Below, piece by piece: positions 35,044-43,887 of a stretch of DNA of 64,000 nt (the stretch's first letter is position 1; each line of letters begins with the position of its first letter). The notes below the pieces were generated by a model. That model did not search any database. It worked only from the letters and a program-made list of their open reading frames with translations, and was not told where the DNA came from. The DNA is from Natrialba hulunbeirensis JCM 10989 (GTDB taxonomy: Archaea > Halobacteriota > Halobacteria > Halobacteriales > Natrialbaceae): NCBI RefSeq assembly GCF_000337575.1, contig NZ_AOIM01000035.1:29382-93381 (forward strand). Direction: 5' to 3'. Both the position numbers and the translations under genes were made by a program.

Positions 35044-35155
35044 TCTGCGTCATATACCAGTCCCGTTTGGACTCTGTTCCGATCCTATCCCACCCCGTTT
35101 CGACCCTGTCCAGACTCCGTTACGACCCTGTCCCAACCCCAACACCACCGCCGAC
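35044..35155. repeat. degenerate CCGTTTCGACCCTG repeats
   Basis: At about 35064-35150 the words CCGTTT, GACTCTGTTC, GACCCTGTCC, CCGTTACGACC and CCTGTCCCAAC recur every 12-18 bases, a decayed tandem repeat just beyond the thioesterase stop codon. No coding potential is seen in it. Confidence 0.45.
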
Positions 35156-35650
35156 TCAGCGCCGAAACACCCGATAAGATCCCTGCCCGGTCGCGACCTC
35201 CTTCGTCTCGCCGTCCGGCGTCGTGCTCTCGACCGTTACCTCGCTGACGCCGACGGTTCCGCCGACGCGGATCACGTTCGCCGTCGCCGTCAAGTCGCCC
35301 GTCGCCGGACGCAGGTAGTTCACGTTCAGGTTGATCGTCGCGATCGAGGCATCGACGGGGTCCTCCAGTTCGGTTCGGAGCGCGAGGCCGCCGACGGTGT
35401 CGATGAGCGTGGCGGCGATGCCGCCGTGGATGTCGGGTCGCTGGTCCGAGTCGGTCGTTGCAGCGGGGCGGACGTTCGTGAGTTTCTGGTCGTAGGGGAT
35501 CGACATGGTCATCGTCCCGGGACCGACGTCGTCGACGCTGGTGCCGATCCACGAGAGGAAGTCCTGGTATTCGTCGATGTAGCTCTGGAGGTACTGTGCG
35601 ATGTCGTCGTAGCCGCCGTCGCCGGTAATCTCAGGGACGTCTTCGGTCAT
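35156..35650 (-). CDS. hotdog-fold PaaI-family thioesterase
   Basis: A 164-residue hotdog thioesterase. The core is DIHGGIAATLIDTVGGLAL (residues about 73-91, the HGG-x-x-x-x-x-D active site loop), then ATINLNVNYLRPATGDLTATA and the final strand EVATGQGSYRVFR. PaaI-like enzymes hydrolyse aryl- or acyl-CoA thioesters in the cytoplasm. The N-terminal 45 residues are helical and acidic. No CoA-pathway genes are adjacent. Confidence 0.88.
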   Translation of the reverse strand: MTEDVPEITGDGGYDDIAQYLQSYIDEYQDFLSWIGTSVDDVGPGTMTMSIPYDQKLTNVRPAATTDSDQRPDIHGGIAATLIDTVGGLALRTELEDPVDASIATINLNVNYLRPATGDLTATANVIRVGGTVGVSEVTVESTTPDGETKEVATGQGSYRVFRR

Positions 35651-35857
35651 ACCCTGTGGTCCGACAGCAACTGTCTTGATGGCTACGCTTCTGTGGTTGC
35701 CAGTTGTTGGGTGTTTGTTGTGGGTTCGGCGAGCGTTTGGCGGACGCGTATGACTCGCTGCCCACTCGTTCTGTCGCCTGTCGTTTCAGTCGTTTCGCGT
35801 GGCGTGGTTTCGTATGCCGGCCGGGGGTCGTTCCCGCTGGTCCGCCACAGGTGAGCT

Positions 35858-36328
35858 ATGGGAGATAGATCGACCAACAGCGATGGCGGCCCGGAGTACG
35901 AGACCGATTTCCGCGCCAATCCCGCCGAGTACGATATCGGTCGCGGCGAGGAGGGCGTCTTTAAAGTCGAACCGTACAAGAGCGAACTCCTGCCGCTGTG
36001 GTCGTACAAAGACGAGGACGCAGCCGAGGAGTCCGCCGAGGCAATCTACGATCAGTACGAACAGTACCGAGCGACCGACGAGTTCCCTGGGATGGATATG
36101 GCCCGTAAGTACCTCCAGATGGGGTACACGCGAGCGATGCGCTACGCGAAGTACTCTGGGGGACAGAAGTACGACGAGGATGGCACCGAACGCGACCCCG
36201 AACAGTGGGCGGACCCCGACAAACGCGAGGCAGCGCTCGTCTTCGAGTCCTACTGGGAACGAGTGCGGGAGGACGACGCCTACCAGCGGGCGAAAGAGCG
36301 CCACCGCGAACACACTGGCGAATCGTAA
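35858..36328 (+). CDS. DUF4385-family protein
   Basis: A 156-residue soluble protein with the DUF4385 pattern: GEEGVFKVEPYKSELLPLWSY, FPGMDMARKYLQMGYTRAMRYA and a C-terminal VFESYWERVREDDAY. The family occurs in bacteria and haloarchaea without a known function. A GGTGA site precedes the ATG by 3 bases. It is on the same strand as the serpins, 50 bases ahead of them, but without evidence of co-function. Confidence 0.8.
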   Translation: MGDRSTNSDGGPEYETDFRANPAEYDIGRGEEGVFKVEPYKSELLPLWSYKDEDAAEESAEAIYDQYEQYRATDEFPGMDMARKYLQMGYTRAMRYAKYSGGQKYDEDGTERDPEQWADPDKREAALVFESYWERVREDDAYQRAKERHREHTGES

Positions 36329-36379
36329 GCTGAAACTGCCGTTTTACCCTCCCGAACACGTTTGATACGCCAGTTCGTT

Positions 36380-37867
36380 ATGTCGCATATGACACAGGGC
36401 TACGCCGACCGACGGACGATGCTCGCTCTCTCCGGTGCCTTTCTCGCGGGAATGGCCGGCTGTACAGGGACATCTCCCGATGCGGAGGACGAGGTCGAGA
36501 ACGGAGATTCGAACGGAACTGAACCCGACGACGAGACAGGCAGATCCAACTCCGATATCGACTTCGACGGCGACTTCCCCGAACTCGAGTTCGTCACCGA
36601 TCCCGAACTCGAGGACGACCTGCTCGCAGATCAGATCCGCAGTAACGTCGCGTTCTCGCTCGACCTTCTCTCCCAGCTCCGGACGGACCGACCCGATGAA
36701 AACCTCTTTTTCTCGCCGTACAGCGTCTCTGTCGCGCTGGCGATGACGTACGCCGGTGCGCGCGGTGAGACGGCCGCAGAGATGCGTGAGACACTGCGGT
36801 ACGATCTGCCGGGAAGTGCCGACGACTGGTCGACAGCAACCGAATCCGACGACACGACGCTCCACGCAGCCTTCGGTGCACTCGAGTCCGAGTTCGATCG
36901 GCGAAACGAAGACGGGGAGGAGATTGAACAGCCGCGAGATGATGAAGTCGGCGCGGATGACGACGAAAGTAAGGACGAGTTGGGCTTCCAGCTCTCGAGT
37001 GCCAACGCCGTCTGGGCAGCCGAGGACCATCCGTTCGACGACGCGTACTTCGACCTTCTCGAGGCCTACTACGGGGCTGGCGAGCACCTCGTGGACTTTA
37101 CCGGGAGCCCGGACGAGGCGCGCGAGGAAATTAACGCTTGGGTGGAAGCACAGACGAACGATCGGATCGAGGACCTCCTGCCCGAGGGCTCGGTCGACGC
37201 CTCGACGCGGCTCGTGCTGACGAACGCGGTCTACTTCCTTGCGGCCTGGAAGCACGACTTCGACCCTGCGAACACCGAGCCGGAGACCTTCACCGGGCTC
37301 GCTGGTGCCGAGACCGAGGTCGAGATGATGCACCAGGCCGCCCAACTGCGCTACGCCGAGCACGAGGGCCACCAGCTCGTCGAACTTCCCTATGCCAACG
37401 AGGAGACGAGCATGGTCGTTATCCTCCCTGCAGAAGGCGAATTCGAGTCCTTCGAGGAGTCGTTCTCGGTGGACGTACTCGCGGCGATGCTCGACGATGC
37501 CTCGCGCCCGCAGGTCGACCTTGCGATGCCGAAGTTCGGTATCGAGTCGAAGGTCAGTCTCGTCTCAGTCATGCAGGAACTGGGGATGCAGCGGGGGTTC
37601 ACCACCAGCGCAGATTTCAGCGGGATGGTCGACGGTGAGACGAGCGACCTCTTCATCGGCGACATCATCCACCAGAGCTTCGTCGAGGTGGACGAGGAGG
37701 GAACCGAAGCCGCCGCGGCAACGGCCGTCACAATGCCGGTTTCGGCTCCGCCAGATCAGGTCGAACTGACGGTCGATCGACCGTTCCTCTTCTACATCCG
37801 CGACCAGCCGACCGAGACGCCGCTGTTTCTGGGTCGCGTCGTCGATGGCCGTTCGTTACGGATGTAG
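36380..37867 (+). CDS. serpin-family protease inhibitor lipoprotein, copy 1
   Basis: A 495-residue serpin with a lipoprotein-type signal (LALSGAFLAGMAGC, Cys about 31) and a 50-residue acidic linker, so it is exported and membrane-anchored. Serpin motifs are complete: NLFFSPYSVSVALAMTYAGA, LSSANAVWA, NAVYFLAAW, ELPYANEETSMVVILP, and the reactive-loop hinge EEGTEAAAATAV, which fits an inhibitory serpin (P15 Gly, P14 Thr, P12-P9 Ala). The reactive loop continues TMPVSAPPDQVE before DRPFLFYIRD. Two acidic inserts lie between helices (residues about 165-195). Target proteases are unknown, probably extracellular serine proteases. Sister gene follows at 37936. Confidence 0.92.
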   Translation: MSHMTQGYADRRTMLALSGAFLAGMAGCTGTSPDAEDEVENGDSNGTEPDDETGRSNSDIDFDGDFPELEFVTDPELEDDLLADQIRSNVAFSLDLLSQLRTDRPDENLFFSPYSVSVALAMTYAGARGETAAEMRETLRYDLPGSADDWSTATESDDTTLHAAFGALESEFDRRNEDGEEIEQPRDDEVGADDDESKDELGFQLSSANAVWAAEDHPFDDAYFDLLEAYYGAGEHLVDFTGSPDEAREEINAWVEAQTNDRIEDLLPEGSVDASTRLVLTNAVYFLAAWKHDFDPANTEPETFTGLAGAETEVEMMHQAAQLRYAEHEGHQLVELPYANEETSMVVILPAEGEFESFEESFSVDVLAAMLDDASRPQVDLAMPKFGIESKVSLVSVMQELGMQRGFTTSADFSGMVDGETSDLFIGDIIHQSFVEVDEEGTEAAAATAVTMPVSAPPDQVELTVDRPFLFYIRDQPTETPLFLGRVVDGRSLRM

Positions 37868-37935
37868 AAGGCATAAACTCGAAATCGGACATTACTATGA
37901 AAAAGCACTTATCGCGGCAGGAACGTGTGATCGGT

Positions 37936-39315
37936 ATGTCATCCGACCGACGGACCGTTCTTACTCTGATCGGGGCCGCGATGGCCAGCGGAGCTGGCTG
38001 CCTGTCTGGAATGGGTTGGAGGGAGGGGGACAGCGTGTTCGACGAATACGACGCTCCTACCTTTCCCCAGACAGATTTCGTAACGGACCCCACTATCAGT
38101 TCGGCGGTAGCTGCCGATCAGGTGCGGGGTAATATCGATTTTTCACTGGCACTTCTAGACCAACTCCGGGACGGAGTGGCCGACGATGAAAACCTCTTCG
38201 TCTCTCCGTACAGCGTCTCTGTCGCGCTGGCGATGACCTACGCTGGCGCACGCGGCGAGACGGCCGCAGAGATGGCTGCGGCGCTGCGGTACGACCTCGA
38301 AGACGACGACCTCCACGCCGCATTCGGCGCGCTCGAAACGGAACTCGAACAGCGAAACAGGGACGGACAGGAGGTCGAACAGCACGGGGCGGAGGACTCC
38401 GACGAAACGGACGCACTTGGGTACCAGCTATCGAGTGCTAATGCCGTCTGGGCGGCCAAGGAGTTTCCCTTCGCCGACGACTATCTCGACCTGCTCGAGG
38501 CGTACTACGAGGCTGGCGACCACACCGTTGACTTCGCTGGAGACCCGGACGAGGCGCGCGAGGAAATCAACGCTTGGGTCGAAGCGCAGACGAACGACCG
38601 CATCGAGGATCTTCTCCCCGAAGAATTAATCAACGCCTCGACGCAACTCGTGCTGACGAACGCAGTCTACTTCCTCGCGGCCTGGGAACACGACTTCGAT
38701 CCTGACGGCACGGAACCCGCGCCGTTCACCGGACTCGACGGAACTGAATCCGAGGTGGAGATGATGCACCAGTCGACGCAACTTCGCTACGCCGACATCG
38801 GTGGCCATCAACTCGTCGAGTTGCCGTATGCGAACGACGACACGAGTATGGTCGTTATCCTCCCCGCGGAAGGCGAGTTCGAGTCTTTCGAAGCGTCGCT
38901 GACAGCGGATCGGCTCGCAATCATGCTCGATGAAGCCACCTATCCAGTGGTAGACCTCGCACTACCGAAGTTCGGTATTGAGTCGAAGTTCGACCTCAGA
39001 AACGTGCTGGGCGAACTGGGGATGGAACGAGCGTTCGACGGGGCCAGTGCAGATTTCAGCGGGATGCTCGAGGATGACGACAGCGACCTGTCTATCACGA
39101 GTGTCATCCACGAGACCTTCATCGAGGTGGACGAAGAGGGGACGGAGGCTGCAGCGGCGACGGCGGTGGTGATGGGAGGGGACGACGACGGCGGACAGCC
39201 GGACAGCGTCTCGATGACAGTCGATCGACCGTTCCTCTTCTACATCCGTGACCAGCCGACCGAGACGCCGCTGTTTCTGGGTCGTGTTGTCAACGGCGAG
39301 ACGTTCGACGACTGA
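37936..39315 (+). CDS. serpin-family protease inhibitor lipoprotein, copy 2
   Basis: A 459-residue paralogue of the preceding serpin, 68 bases downstream and very similar throughout (both share NLF.SPYSVSVALAMTYAGA and EEINAWVEAQTNDRIEDLLP). Signal with lipobox: LIGAAMASGAGC. The hinge EEGTEAAAATAV is identical, but the loop itself differs: VMGGDDDGGQPDSVS against TMPVSAPPDQVE, so the two copies should have different targets. The linker after the signal is shorter. The ATG at 37936 is used; an upstream ATG at 37897 would place 13 non-signal residues first. Confidence 0.92.
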   Translation: MSSDRRTVLTLIGAAMASGAGCLSGMGWREGDSVFDEYDAPTFPQTDFVTDPTISSAVAADQVRGNIDFSLALLDQLRDGVADDENLFVSPYSVSVALAMTYAGARGETAAEMAAALRYDLEDDDLHAAFGALETELEQRNRDGQEVEQHGAEDSDETDALGYQLSSANAVWAAKEFPFADDYLDLLEAYYEAGDHTVDFAGDPDEAREEINAWVEAQTNDRIEDLLPEELINASTQLVLTNAVYFLAAWEHDFDPDGTEPAPFTGLDGTESEVEMMHQSTQLRYADIGGHQLVELPYANDDTSMVVILPAEGEFESFEASLTADRLAIMLDEATYPVVDLALPKFGIESKFDLRNVLGELGMERAFDGASADFSGMLEDDDSDLSITSVIHETFIEVDEEGTEAAAATAVVMGGDDDGGQPDSVSMTVDRPFLFYIRDQPTETPLFLGRVVNGETFDD

Positions 39316-39347
39316 ATCAGCGAGTCGTCTCTGTCACCGTTACTCAG

Positions 39348-40253
39348 CTATTGCCCTCGAACGCGGATCTGTACCTGCTCCCCGTCCTCGAACGGCCGCT
39401 TCGGGCAGATCAATTTCGCGCCGAAATCCGCATCTCGCGCACAGAACAGCGAGAGCCCCGTAATCGGGTCCCCGTTCGCTGTGACGACCACATCGTCCCA
39501 CGTGATCGACCGGCCGTCATCCGCGATCGAGCCGAGTTCGTCCCCGTTCAGCGAGACCTGCGACGGGAGTGGGGTACTCGAGTACACTCCGCCGCCGTCG
39601 TAATGCGGGAGTCCGCCGTCGAGGACGCCGCTCGTGTCGTTGTCGTCGACTCCGACACCGACGAATTCCTCGCCCGGATTCGGGTGTGTCGGCGCGTCGA
39701 GGACGGCGTACGTTTCGCCGGTCGCGACGACGGTTCCAGTGCCGTCCCATGCGAGCGGCCGCGGGCGGACGCCGTCTGCGAGTTCGATCGGAACCGACCC
39801 TGAGGCGCGGTACGGGTTCTGTGCCGGCGTCCGAAAGCCGACGTGGAGGTGGTTGTCGACCCACGGCGCGAAGAAGCCGGCGCGGACGAGTTTGCCGAGC
39901 GACTCTCCCGCTTCGACGCGGTCACCGGCCTCGACAGCGGGATCGACGTGGAGGATTCGGGCTGTTAGCCCTGCACAGTCACCGGGGCCGTCGCAGTCGA
40001 TCAGAATGAGATGGTCGTGTTCTGGCGCGTACGGTTTCGGCGGTGCGCGGACCGTGCGGGTTTCGCGGACGGTGCCGGCGACAGGGCTCGGCGCGGCGGT
40101 CGTCCGACCATCGCGCAGCGTCCCGGGATAGAGGTCGATCGCACACCCCGCGTCGTGGGCCGGATACGGCGAGTTGTACAGCGAGAAGCGAGCGTATGGT
40201 GCCAGTGCTGCCTCCGAGAGCGGTACCGCGTCTGTGTCCGACAGATCGATCAC
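39348..40253 (-). CDS. LytM/M23-like beta-barrel domain protein
   Basis: A 301-residue haloarchaeal protein whose first half resembles a LytM/M23 peptidase barrel: AHDAGCAIDLYPG matches the H-x(n)-D metal loop, SPVAGTVRETRTV and VEAGDRVEAGESLGKLV are the biotinyl/lipoyl-like strands of this fold, and NHLHVGFR supplies the HxH motif. A C-terminal domain of about 120 residues has no known motif. No signal peptide is visible, which is odd for a cell-wall peptidase, and haloarchaea lack murein; the role is unknown. Divergent from the lipoate ligase gene over 60 bases. Confidence 0.65.
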   Translation of the reverse strand: MIDLSDTDAVPLSEAALAPYARFSLYNSPYPAHDAGCAIDLYPGTLRDGRTTAAPSPVAGTVRETRTVRAPPKPYAPEHDHLILIDCDGPGDCAGLTARILHVDPAVEAGDRVEAGESLGKLVRAGFFAPWVDNHLHVGFRTPAQNPYRASGSVPIELADGVRPRPLAWDGTGTVVATGETYAVLDAPTHPNPGEEFVGVGVDDNDTSGVLDGGLPHYDGGGVYSSTPLPSQVSLNGDELGSIADDGRSITWDDVVVTANGDPITGLSLFCARDADFGAKLICPKRPFEDGEQVQIRVRGQ

Positions 40254-40312
40254 AACTGTACCGACGACTCGCAGCGAGAGCGTTTAGGTGCGTCGACACA
40301 AATGCCACTGGT

Positions 40313-41158
40313 ATGCGAGTGCTTCGCGGCCGCGCCGACACGATAGACGCTGACCGGCGGGCAAGCGAGTCGCTACTCGAGTTCGCCGCCGACGGCGAAC
40401 CCGCGGTTCGGGTCTGGCGACCGCACCGACAGGTCGCCTTCGGCCGGCGTGATCGCAGGCAAGAGGGGTACGACGAGGCCTACGAGGCCGCACGCGAGCA
40501 CGGGTTCGCACCGATCGAGCGGTCGGTTGGCGGCCGCGCGGTCGCCTACGACGGCGAGACGACGATCGCGTTCGCCCGTGCCGACCCGGTCGAAGACTTC
40601 CGGCGCGGAACCGACGCGCGCTACGAGCGAGCCACGAACGCGACGGAGCGGGCACTCTCCGAGTTGGGTGTCGACGCCGAGCGCGGCGAGCCGGCGGACG
40701 CGTTCTGTCCCGGCTCGCACTCTGTGTCGGCCCGGCTCACCGCTGCTGGCGGGAACAGGGACCCGACACTCGGGAAACTCGTCGGCCTCGCCCAGCGCGT
40801 TCGCCAGGATGCCGCCCTCACGGCGGGGATCGTTCTGGTCGACAACCGCGAGGAGATCGGACCGGTACTCGAGTCGGTGTACGGCGCGCTCGGGCTCGCG
40901 TTCGATCCCGATTCAGTTGGGACGATTGCGGCGGCTGGTGGCGACCCGCATCCAGCTGTGGTCCGCGCGCGGTTTGAGGAGGCACTTATCGGCGATGTCG
41001 ACTCGGAGGCTGTCACGGTCGAGTCTGTACCGGTCGAGGACGACGGTGGCTCGGCAGACAGCGACCAGTCGAACGGCGGTCCGGCGGCACAGCAACCGGA
41101 CGCCGATGCGGTAGACGACAGATCGACCCGAGGGTGGGACCGGGAGGAGTATGAGTGA
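40313..41158 (+). CDS. lipoate-protein ligase A family protein
   Basis: A 281-residue BPL/LplA/LipB-fold protein. It has VRVWRPHRQVAFGRRDRR, the Arg/Gly loop RSVGGRAVAYDGETTIAFA (in place of RxxGGGxVxH), and CPGSHSVSAR followed by KLVGLAQRVRQDAALTAGIVLV, the typical second half of the LplA group in archaea. These enzymes attach lipoate or octanoate to 2-oxoacid dehydrogenase E2 proteins. The last 50 residues are a disordered Asp/Ser/Gln tail. A TTTAGG lies 27 bases before the ATG. Confidence 0.85.
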   Translation: MRVLRGRADTIDADRRASESLLEFAADGEPAVRVWRPHRQVAFGRRDRRQEGYDEAYEAAREHGFAPIERSVGGRAVAYDGETTIAFARADPVEDFRRGTDARYERATNATERALSELGVDAERGEPADAFCPGSHSVSARLTAAGGNRDPTLGKLVGLAQRVRQDAALTAGIVLVDNREEIGPVLESVYGALGLAFDPDSVGTIAAAGGDPHPAVVRARFEEALIGDVDSEAVTVESVPVEDDGGSADSDQSNGGPAAQQPDADAVDDRSTRGWDREEYE

Positions 41159-41273
41159 GGTGGGTGTGAGAGCGAAAGGTACTGTTTTCGGGCTCCGTCC
41201 CGTCGGTTACGAGTATGCACACCGACGTAGCGATAGACCGACGGTACGGCGATCGTGCCGTGGAGGGCTCGCG

Positions 41274-41807
41274 ATGAGCGACGACGCACCGACGGCCGAC
41301 GACCGGTGGGCGGAACTGCTCGCCGACGCGAACGCGATCGCCGCGGAGTACGACGAGGACGGCTGGGAACCGATCGTTCTCGAGCCGGCGTCGGTCTCGC
41401 CGAGCGAGGCCGAGGAGCGCTTCGGTCTCGACGTTGGCATCGATCAGGAGACGTTCGAACGGGTCGAGGACCGTGTCGCGGACTCGGCCACGACGTTCGG
41501 CGACGCGGAGGTGTACTATCTGCCGGTCGACGAGGATGACACAACTCGCGACGACAGCCGCCGCTTCGCACTCGCCGTCGAACGCGATGCTGACAACTCG
41601 GTCGCCGTCTTCGTCCCGGTGACCTACACCCTCCCCGAAGCGAAACCTGTCTTCGAGACGGCGCTCCTTGAGGAGGAACTGCTGATCCACGTTCGGGCGA
41701 TCGATGCGGACGAGACGGATCCGTGGGTGACGTTTTCCCACGATGACCCGTCGCTGTTCCTTTCGGAATCGGACGTGCAGTCGTGGGAGTTCTCGCCGAG
41801 AGAGTGA
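41274..41807 (+). CDS. conserved haloarchaeal hypothetical protein
   Basis: A 177-residue acidic soluble protein with an N-terminal helix (WAELLADANAIAAEYDEDGW) and a strand-rich rest (FALAVERDADNSVAVFVPVT; LIHVRAIDADETDPWVTFSH). No catalytic motif is recognised; it resembles a haloarchaea-only family. A GGAGGG site precedes the ATG by about 7 bases. Function unknown. Confidence 0.65.
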   Translation: MSDDAPTADDRWAELLADANAIAAEYDEDGWEPIVLEPASVSPSEAEERFGLDVGIDQETFERVEDRVADSATTFGDAEVYYLPVDEDDTTRDDSRRFALAVERDADNSVAVFVPVTYTLPEAKPVFETALLEEELLIHVRAIDADETDPWVTFSHDDPSLFLSESDVQSWEFSPRE

Positions 41808-41855
41808 TGACTGATTCGGACTAGATCGGACTGGTTCAGACTGGTTCAGACTGGA
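41808..41855. repeat. tandem GACTGGTTCA-type repeat
   Basis: Between the convergent genes, GACTGATTCG, GACTAGATCG, GACTGGTTCA, GACTGGTTCA and GACTGGATTA follow one another, a five-unit 10-base tandem repeat with substitutions. It may also act as bidirectional 3' sequence. Confidence 0.7.
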
Positions 41856-42929
41856 TTAGCAGGGCCCGAACTCGAACGTCCCGTTCAACGCCATCGAGTG
41901 GTCGTCGTAGTACGCGTAGAGATTTTTCGGTGCGGTGTACTGGCCGCCGTAGTGACCCGCGGGACCGTTCGAATCGATGATGTTGTTCGCGTGATCCGTC
42001 GTGAACCGAAGGTCCTCGCGCTCGTAGACGAGGTCGTCGTCGAGCCAGTAGCGGACGATCCCGTCCGGATTCGCCGCGCCGTCGGTCACCGTGTTCACGC
42101 AGGCGTAGTATTCGAACTCGTACCAGTTCCCGGGGACGATCTCTGGCTGACCGAGCGCGTACGGCTCGCCCTCCATGACGAAATCGTGGTCCTGGTTCTG
42201 GTCCATATGGTACGTGTGTGAGAGCAGAGAGAACGGCCCGTCGGGGTCCGATCCCCGGTTGGTGATGTACAGTCGATTACTCCAGCCGTTCGTCCCGTCG
42301 GGCATTCCGCCACCGGCACTCCCTTCGCCGAGCGCCATCGCACAGTTCCAGAGCCGGCAGTTCGCCGGATACCGACCGGTCATCTCCCAGCCCGTATCGA
42401 GCGCGAACCGGACGCGTCCGGTGAGTTCGAACAGGCCGTCCGCGAAATCGTAGTGCGTGCTCGCACCCCAGTGTGCACCCTCCTGCATGCGCACCTGCAG
42501 CGCCCGGTTCCCGGAGGCAGTCGGATCGGCGACGAGGTCGAGCGCCGCCGGATCGCCGTTCGACAGACGATATACGTCGTCCCACCCCTCGTAGTCGTCG
42601 TAGTCGAGATGAACGACTTCATCCGGCCGGCCGCACTGCGTCGTGTCCGGTGTCTGTGCTGTCCCAACGCCAGTCCCGAACTCGAGTCCACCCACAAGTC
42701 CGCCCAGTCCGAGCGCTCCCAGAACGCCACTCGCGCGTATCGTTTGTCGGCGGCTCAGGCTTGGGCTCTGGTTCTGGTTTTGGTTTTGGTTTTGGTTCAA
42801 GTTGCCCGCTACTGGCGGGGTACTCGAGTTCCGGCCCGTGTCGGTTCGTGATGCCGTGCACCGATCACGGCCGTCGTCGCTGTTGGTTGTCCCGCCGTCG
42901 ATTGCGTCGTCGGTCGCGTGGGATGTCAT
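41856..42929 (-). CDS. Tat-exported beta-jelly-roll protein, possible polysaccharide lyase/hydrolase
   Basis: A 357-residue exported protein. A 40-residue lead ends in an Asn-Gln repeat (five NQ units) directly before the twin-arginine signal SRRQTIRASGVLGALGLGGL. The mature part (residues about 95-357) looks like a concanavalin/jelly-roll polysaccharide-active domain: GDPAALDLVADPTASGNRAL, GRVRFALDTGWEM, YITNRGSDPDGPFS and NWYEFEYYACVNTV. The closest groups I can think of are alginate or glucuronan lyases, but I cannot confirm catalytic residues. The NQ repeat sits before the Tat signal, so the true start may be a later codon. Confidence 0.65.
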   Translation of the reverse strand: MTSHATDDAIDGGTTNSDDGRDRCTASRTDTGRNSSTPPVAGNLNQNQNQNQNQSPSLSRRQTIRASGVLGALGLGGLVGGLEFGTGVGTAQTPDTTQCGRPDEVVHLDYDDYEGWDDVYRLSNGDPAALDLVADPTASGNRALQVRMQEGAHWGASTHYDFADGLFELTGRVRFALDTGWEMTGRYPANCRLWNCAMALGEGSAGGGMPDGTNGWSNRLYITNRGSDPDGPFSLLSHTYHMDQNQDHDFVMEGEPYALGQPEIVPGNWYEFEYYACVNTVTDGAANPDGIVRYWLDDDLVYEREDLRFTTDHANNIIDSNGPAGHYGGQYTAPKNLYAYYDDHSMALNGTFEFGPC

Positions 42930-43031
42930 GCACGACTCGCTCGCACAGGGGGACGGTTAGTATCGAGTCAGCTACCAGACAGTCCCGATTCAGAAACGGT
43001 GTTTTCCGGCGGTTACCACCGGCAGGAACGA

Positions 43032-43046
43032 TTGTACTCGGTACAA
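43032..43046. promoter_or_regulatory. 15-bp inverted repeat upstream of the exported protein gene
   Basis: TTGTAC-TCG-GTACAA is a perfect 6+3+6 inverted repeat about 103 bases before the minus-strand start at 42929 and 46 bases past the end of the next minus-strand gene. It could be an operator or a weak terminator stem; no T-run follows. Confidence 0.35.
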
Positions 43047-43092
43047 CTGTCTGGAGTGGCTGCTCCCGACCGGCCCCATTCGCCGTGCGTGA

Positions 43093-43824
43093 CTACTCGT
43101 CTTCCTGTTCGCGCAACTCTGCGCTCGCCTCGCGGACCTCGCGCATTACGCTGGAGATTCGCTCTTCGGCCTCGAGTTCGTCCTCGACGGAGAGGTCGAC
43201 CCCCTCGACCTCCAGCAGGAATTTCGCGACCTCGGTAGATTCGTACATCACGTCGTCGAGTTCCTCGGCAGTGAAGAAGTCACACATTGCGCCGTAAAGG
43301 AAGGTTGCGCCGGCGGTTCGGACCTTGTCTTCGAACGAGGAGCGGGCCTGGTTGACCGCCTGGGGCGTGTAGGTGTCGGTCATGAACGGCACGAGTTCGG
43401 GCAGGTTTTCGCCGATTTTGGTCATCTCGACGCCGGTTTCGGTCCGGAAGTCAGAACAGAGTCGGGCGATGGCCCACTCGCGGGCGGTGATGTAGGTTCG
43501 GTCGCGCAGGAACTCGTTAACGCGGTCGTACTGCGCGCCGTCCATTTTCTTGAAACGGGCGTACTTCTGGACGTCTTCGGGGATGTCGGACTCTTCGGGT
43601 TCGGTATCTGGAACGTTCGGTAGTGGGCTATTGTCCTCGCTCGCCCCCGCTTGCTCTCCGGTGGTTGATTGCTCCGTGGGCGAACTCTCGGCGACGGTTC
43701 GTGGCTGTTCTCCTGCCGGTTCACCGTCGCTGCTGGCGTCGGTGTCAGTGTCGGCGTCGGTGTCAATGTCGGTGTCAGTCGACTGGTCCGACTCCATGCT
43801 TGCCTTCGTGCCGTCCTCGTCCAT
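43093..43824 (-). CDS. DUF5806-like haloarchaeal protein
   Basis: A 243-residue acidic protein. Residues 10-80 are disordered and contain an alternating T/D run (TDTDIDTDADTDTDA) coded by imperfect hexamers. The conserved part, about 85-243, is helical: YARFKKMDGAQYDRVNEFLR, EWAIARLCSDFRTETGVEMT, LPELVPFMTDTYTPQAVNQA. It looks like the haloarchaeal family DUF5806, of unknown function. No membrane segment. The ATG at 43824 could be followed by an internal start nearer the conserved domain. Confidence 0.7.
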   Translation of the reverse strand: MDEDGTKASMESDQSTDTDIDTDADTDTDASSDGEPAGEQPRTVAESSPTEQSTTGEQAGASEDNSPLPNVPDTEPEESDIPEDVQKYARFKKMDGAQYDRVNEFLRDRTYITAREWAIARLCSDFRTETGVEMTKIGENLPELVPFMTDTYTPQAVNQARSSFEDKVRTAGATFLYGAMCDFFTAEELDDVMYESTEVAKFLLEVEGVDLSVEDELEAEERISSVMREVREASAELREQEDE

Positions 43825-43887
43825 GCGCGCCTATTTCTACAGGCCCGAGATAAGGTTTCTTGGTTCGAGTACGGAGTGTCGGTGTCG

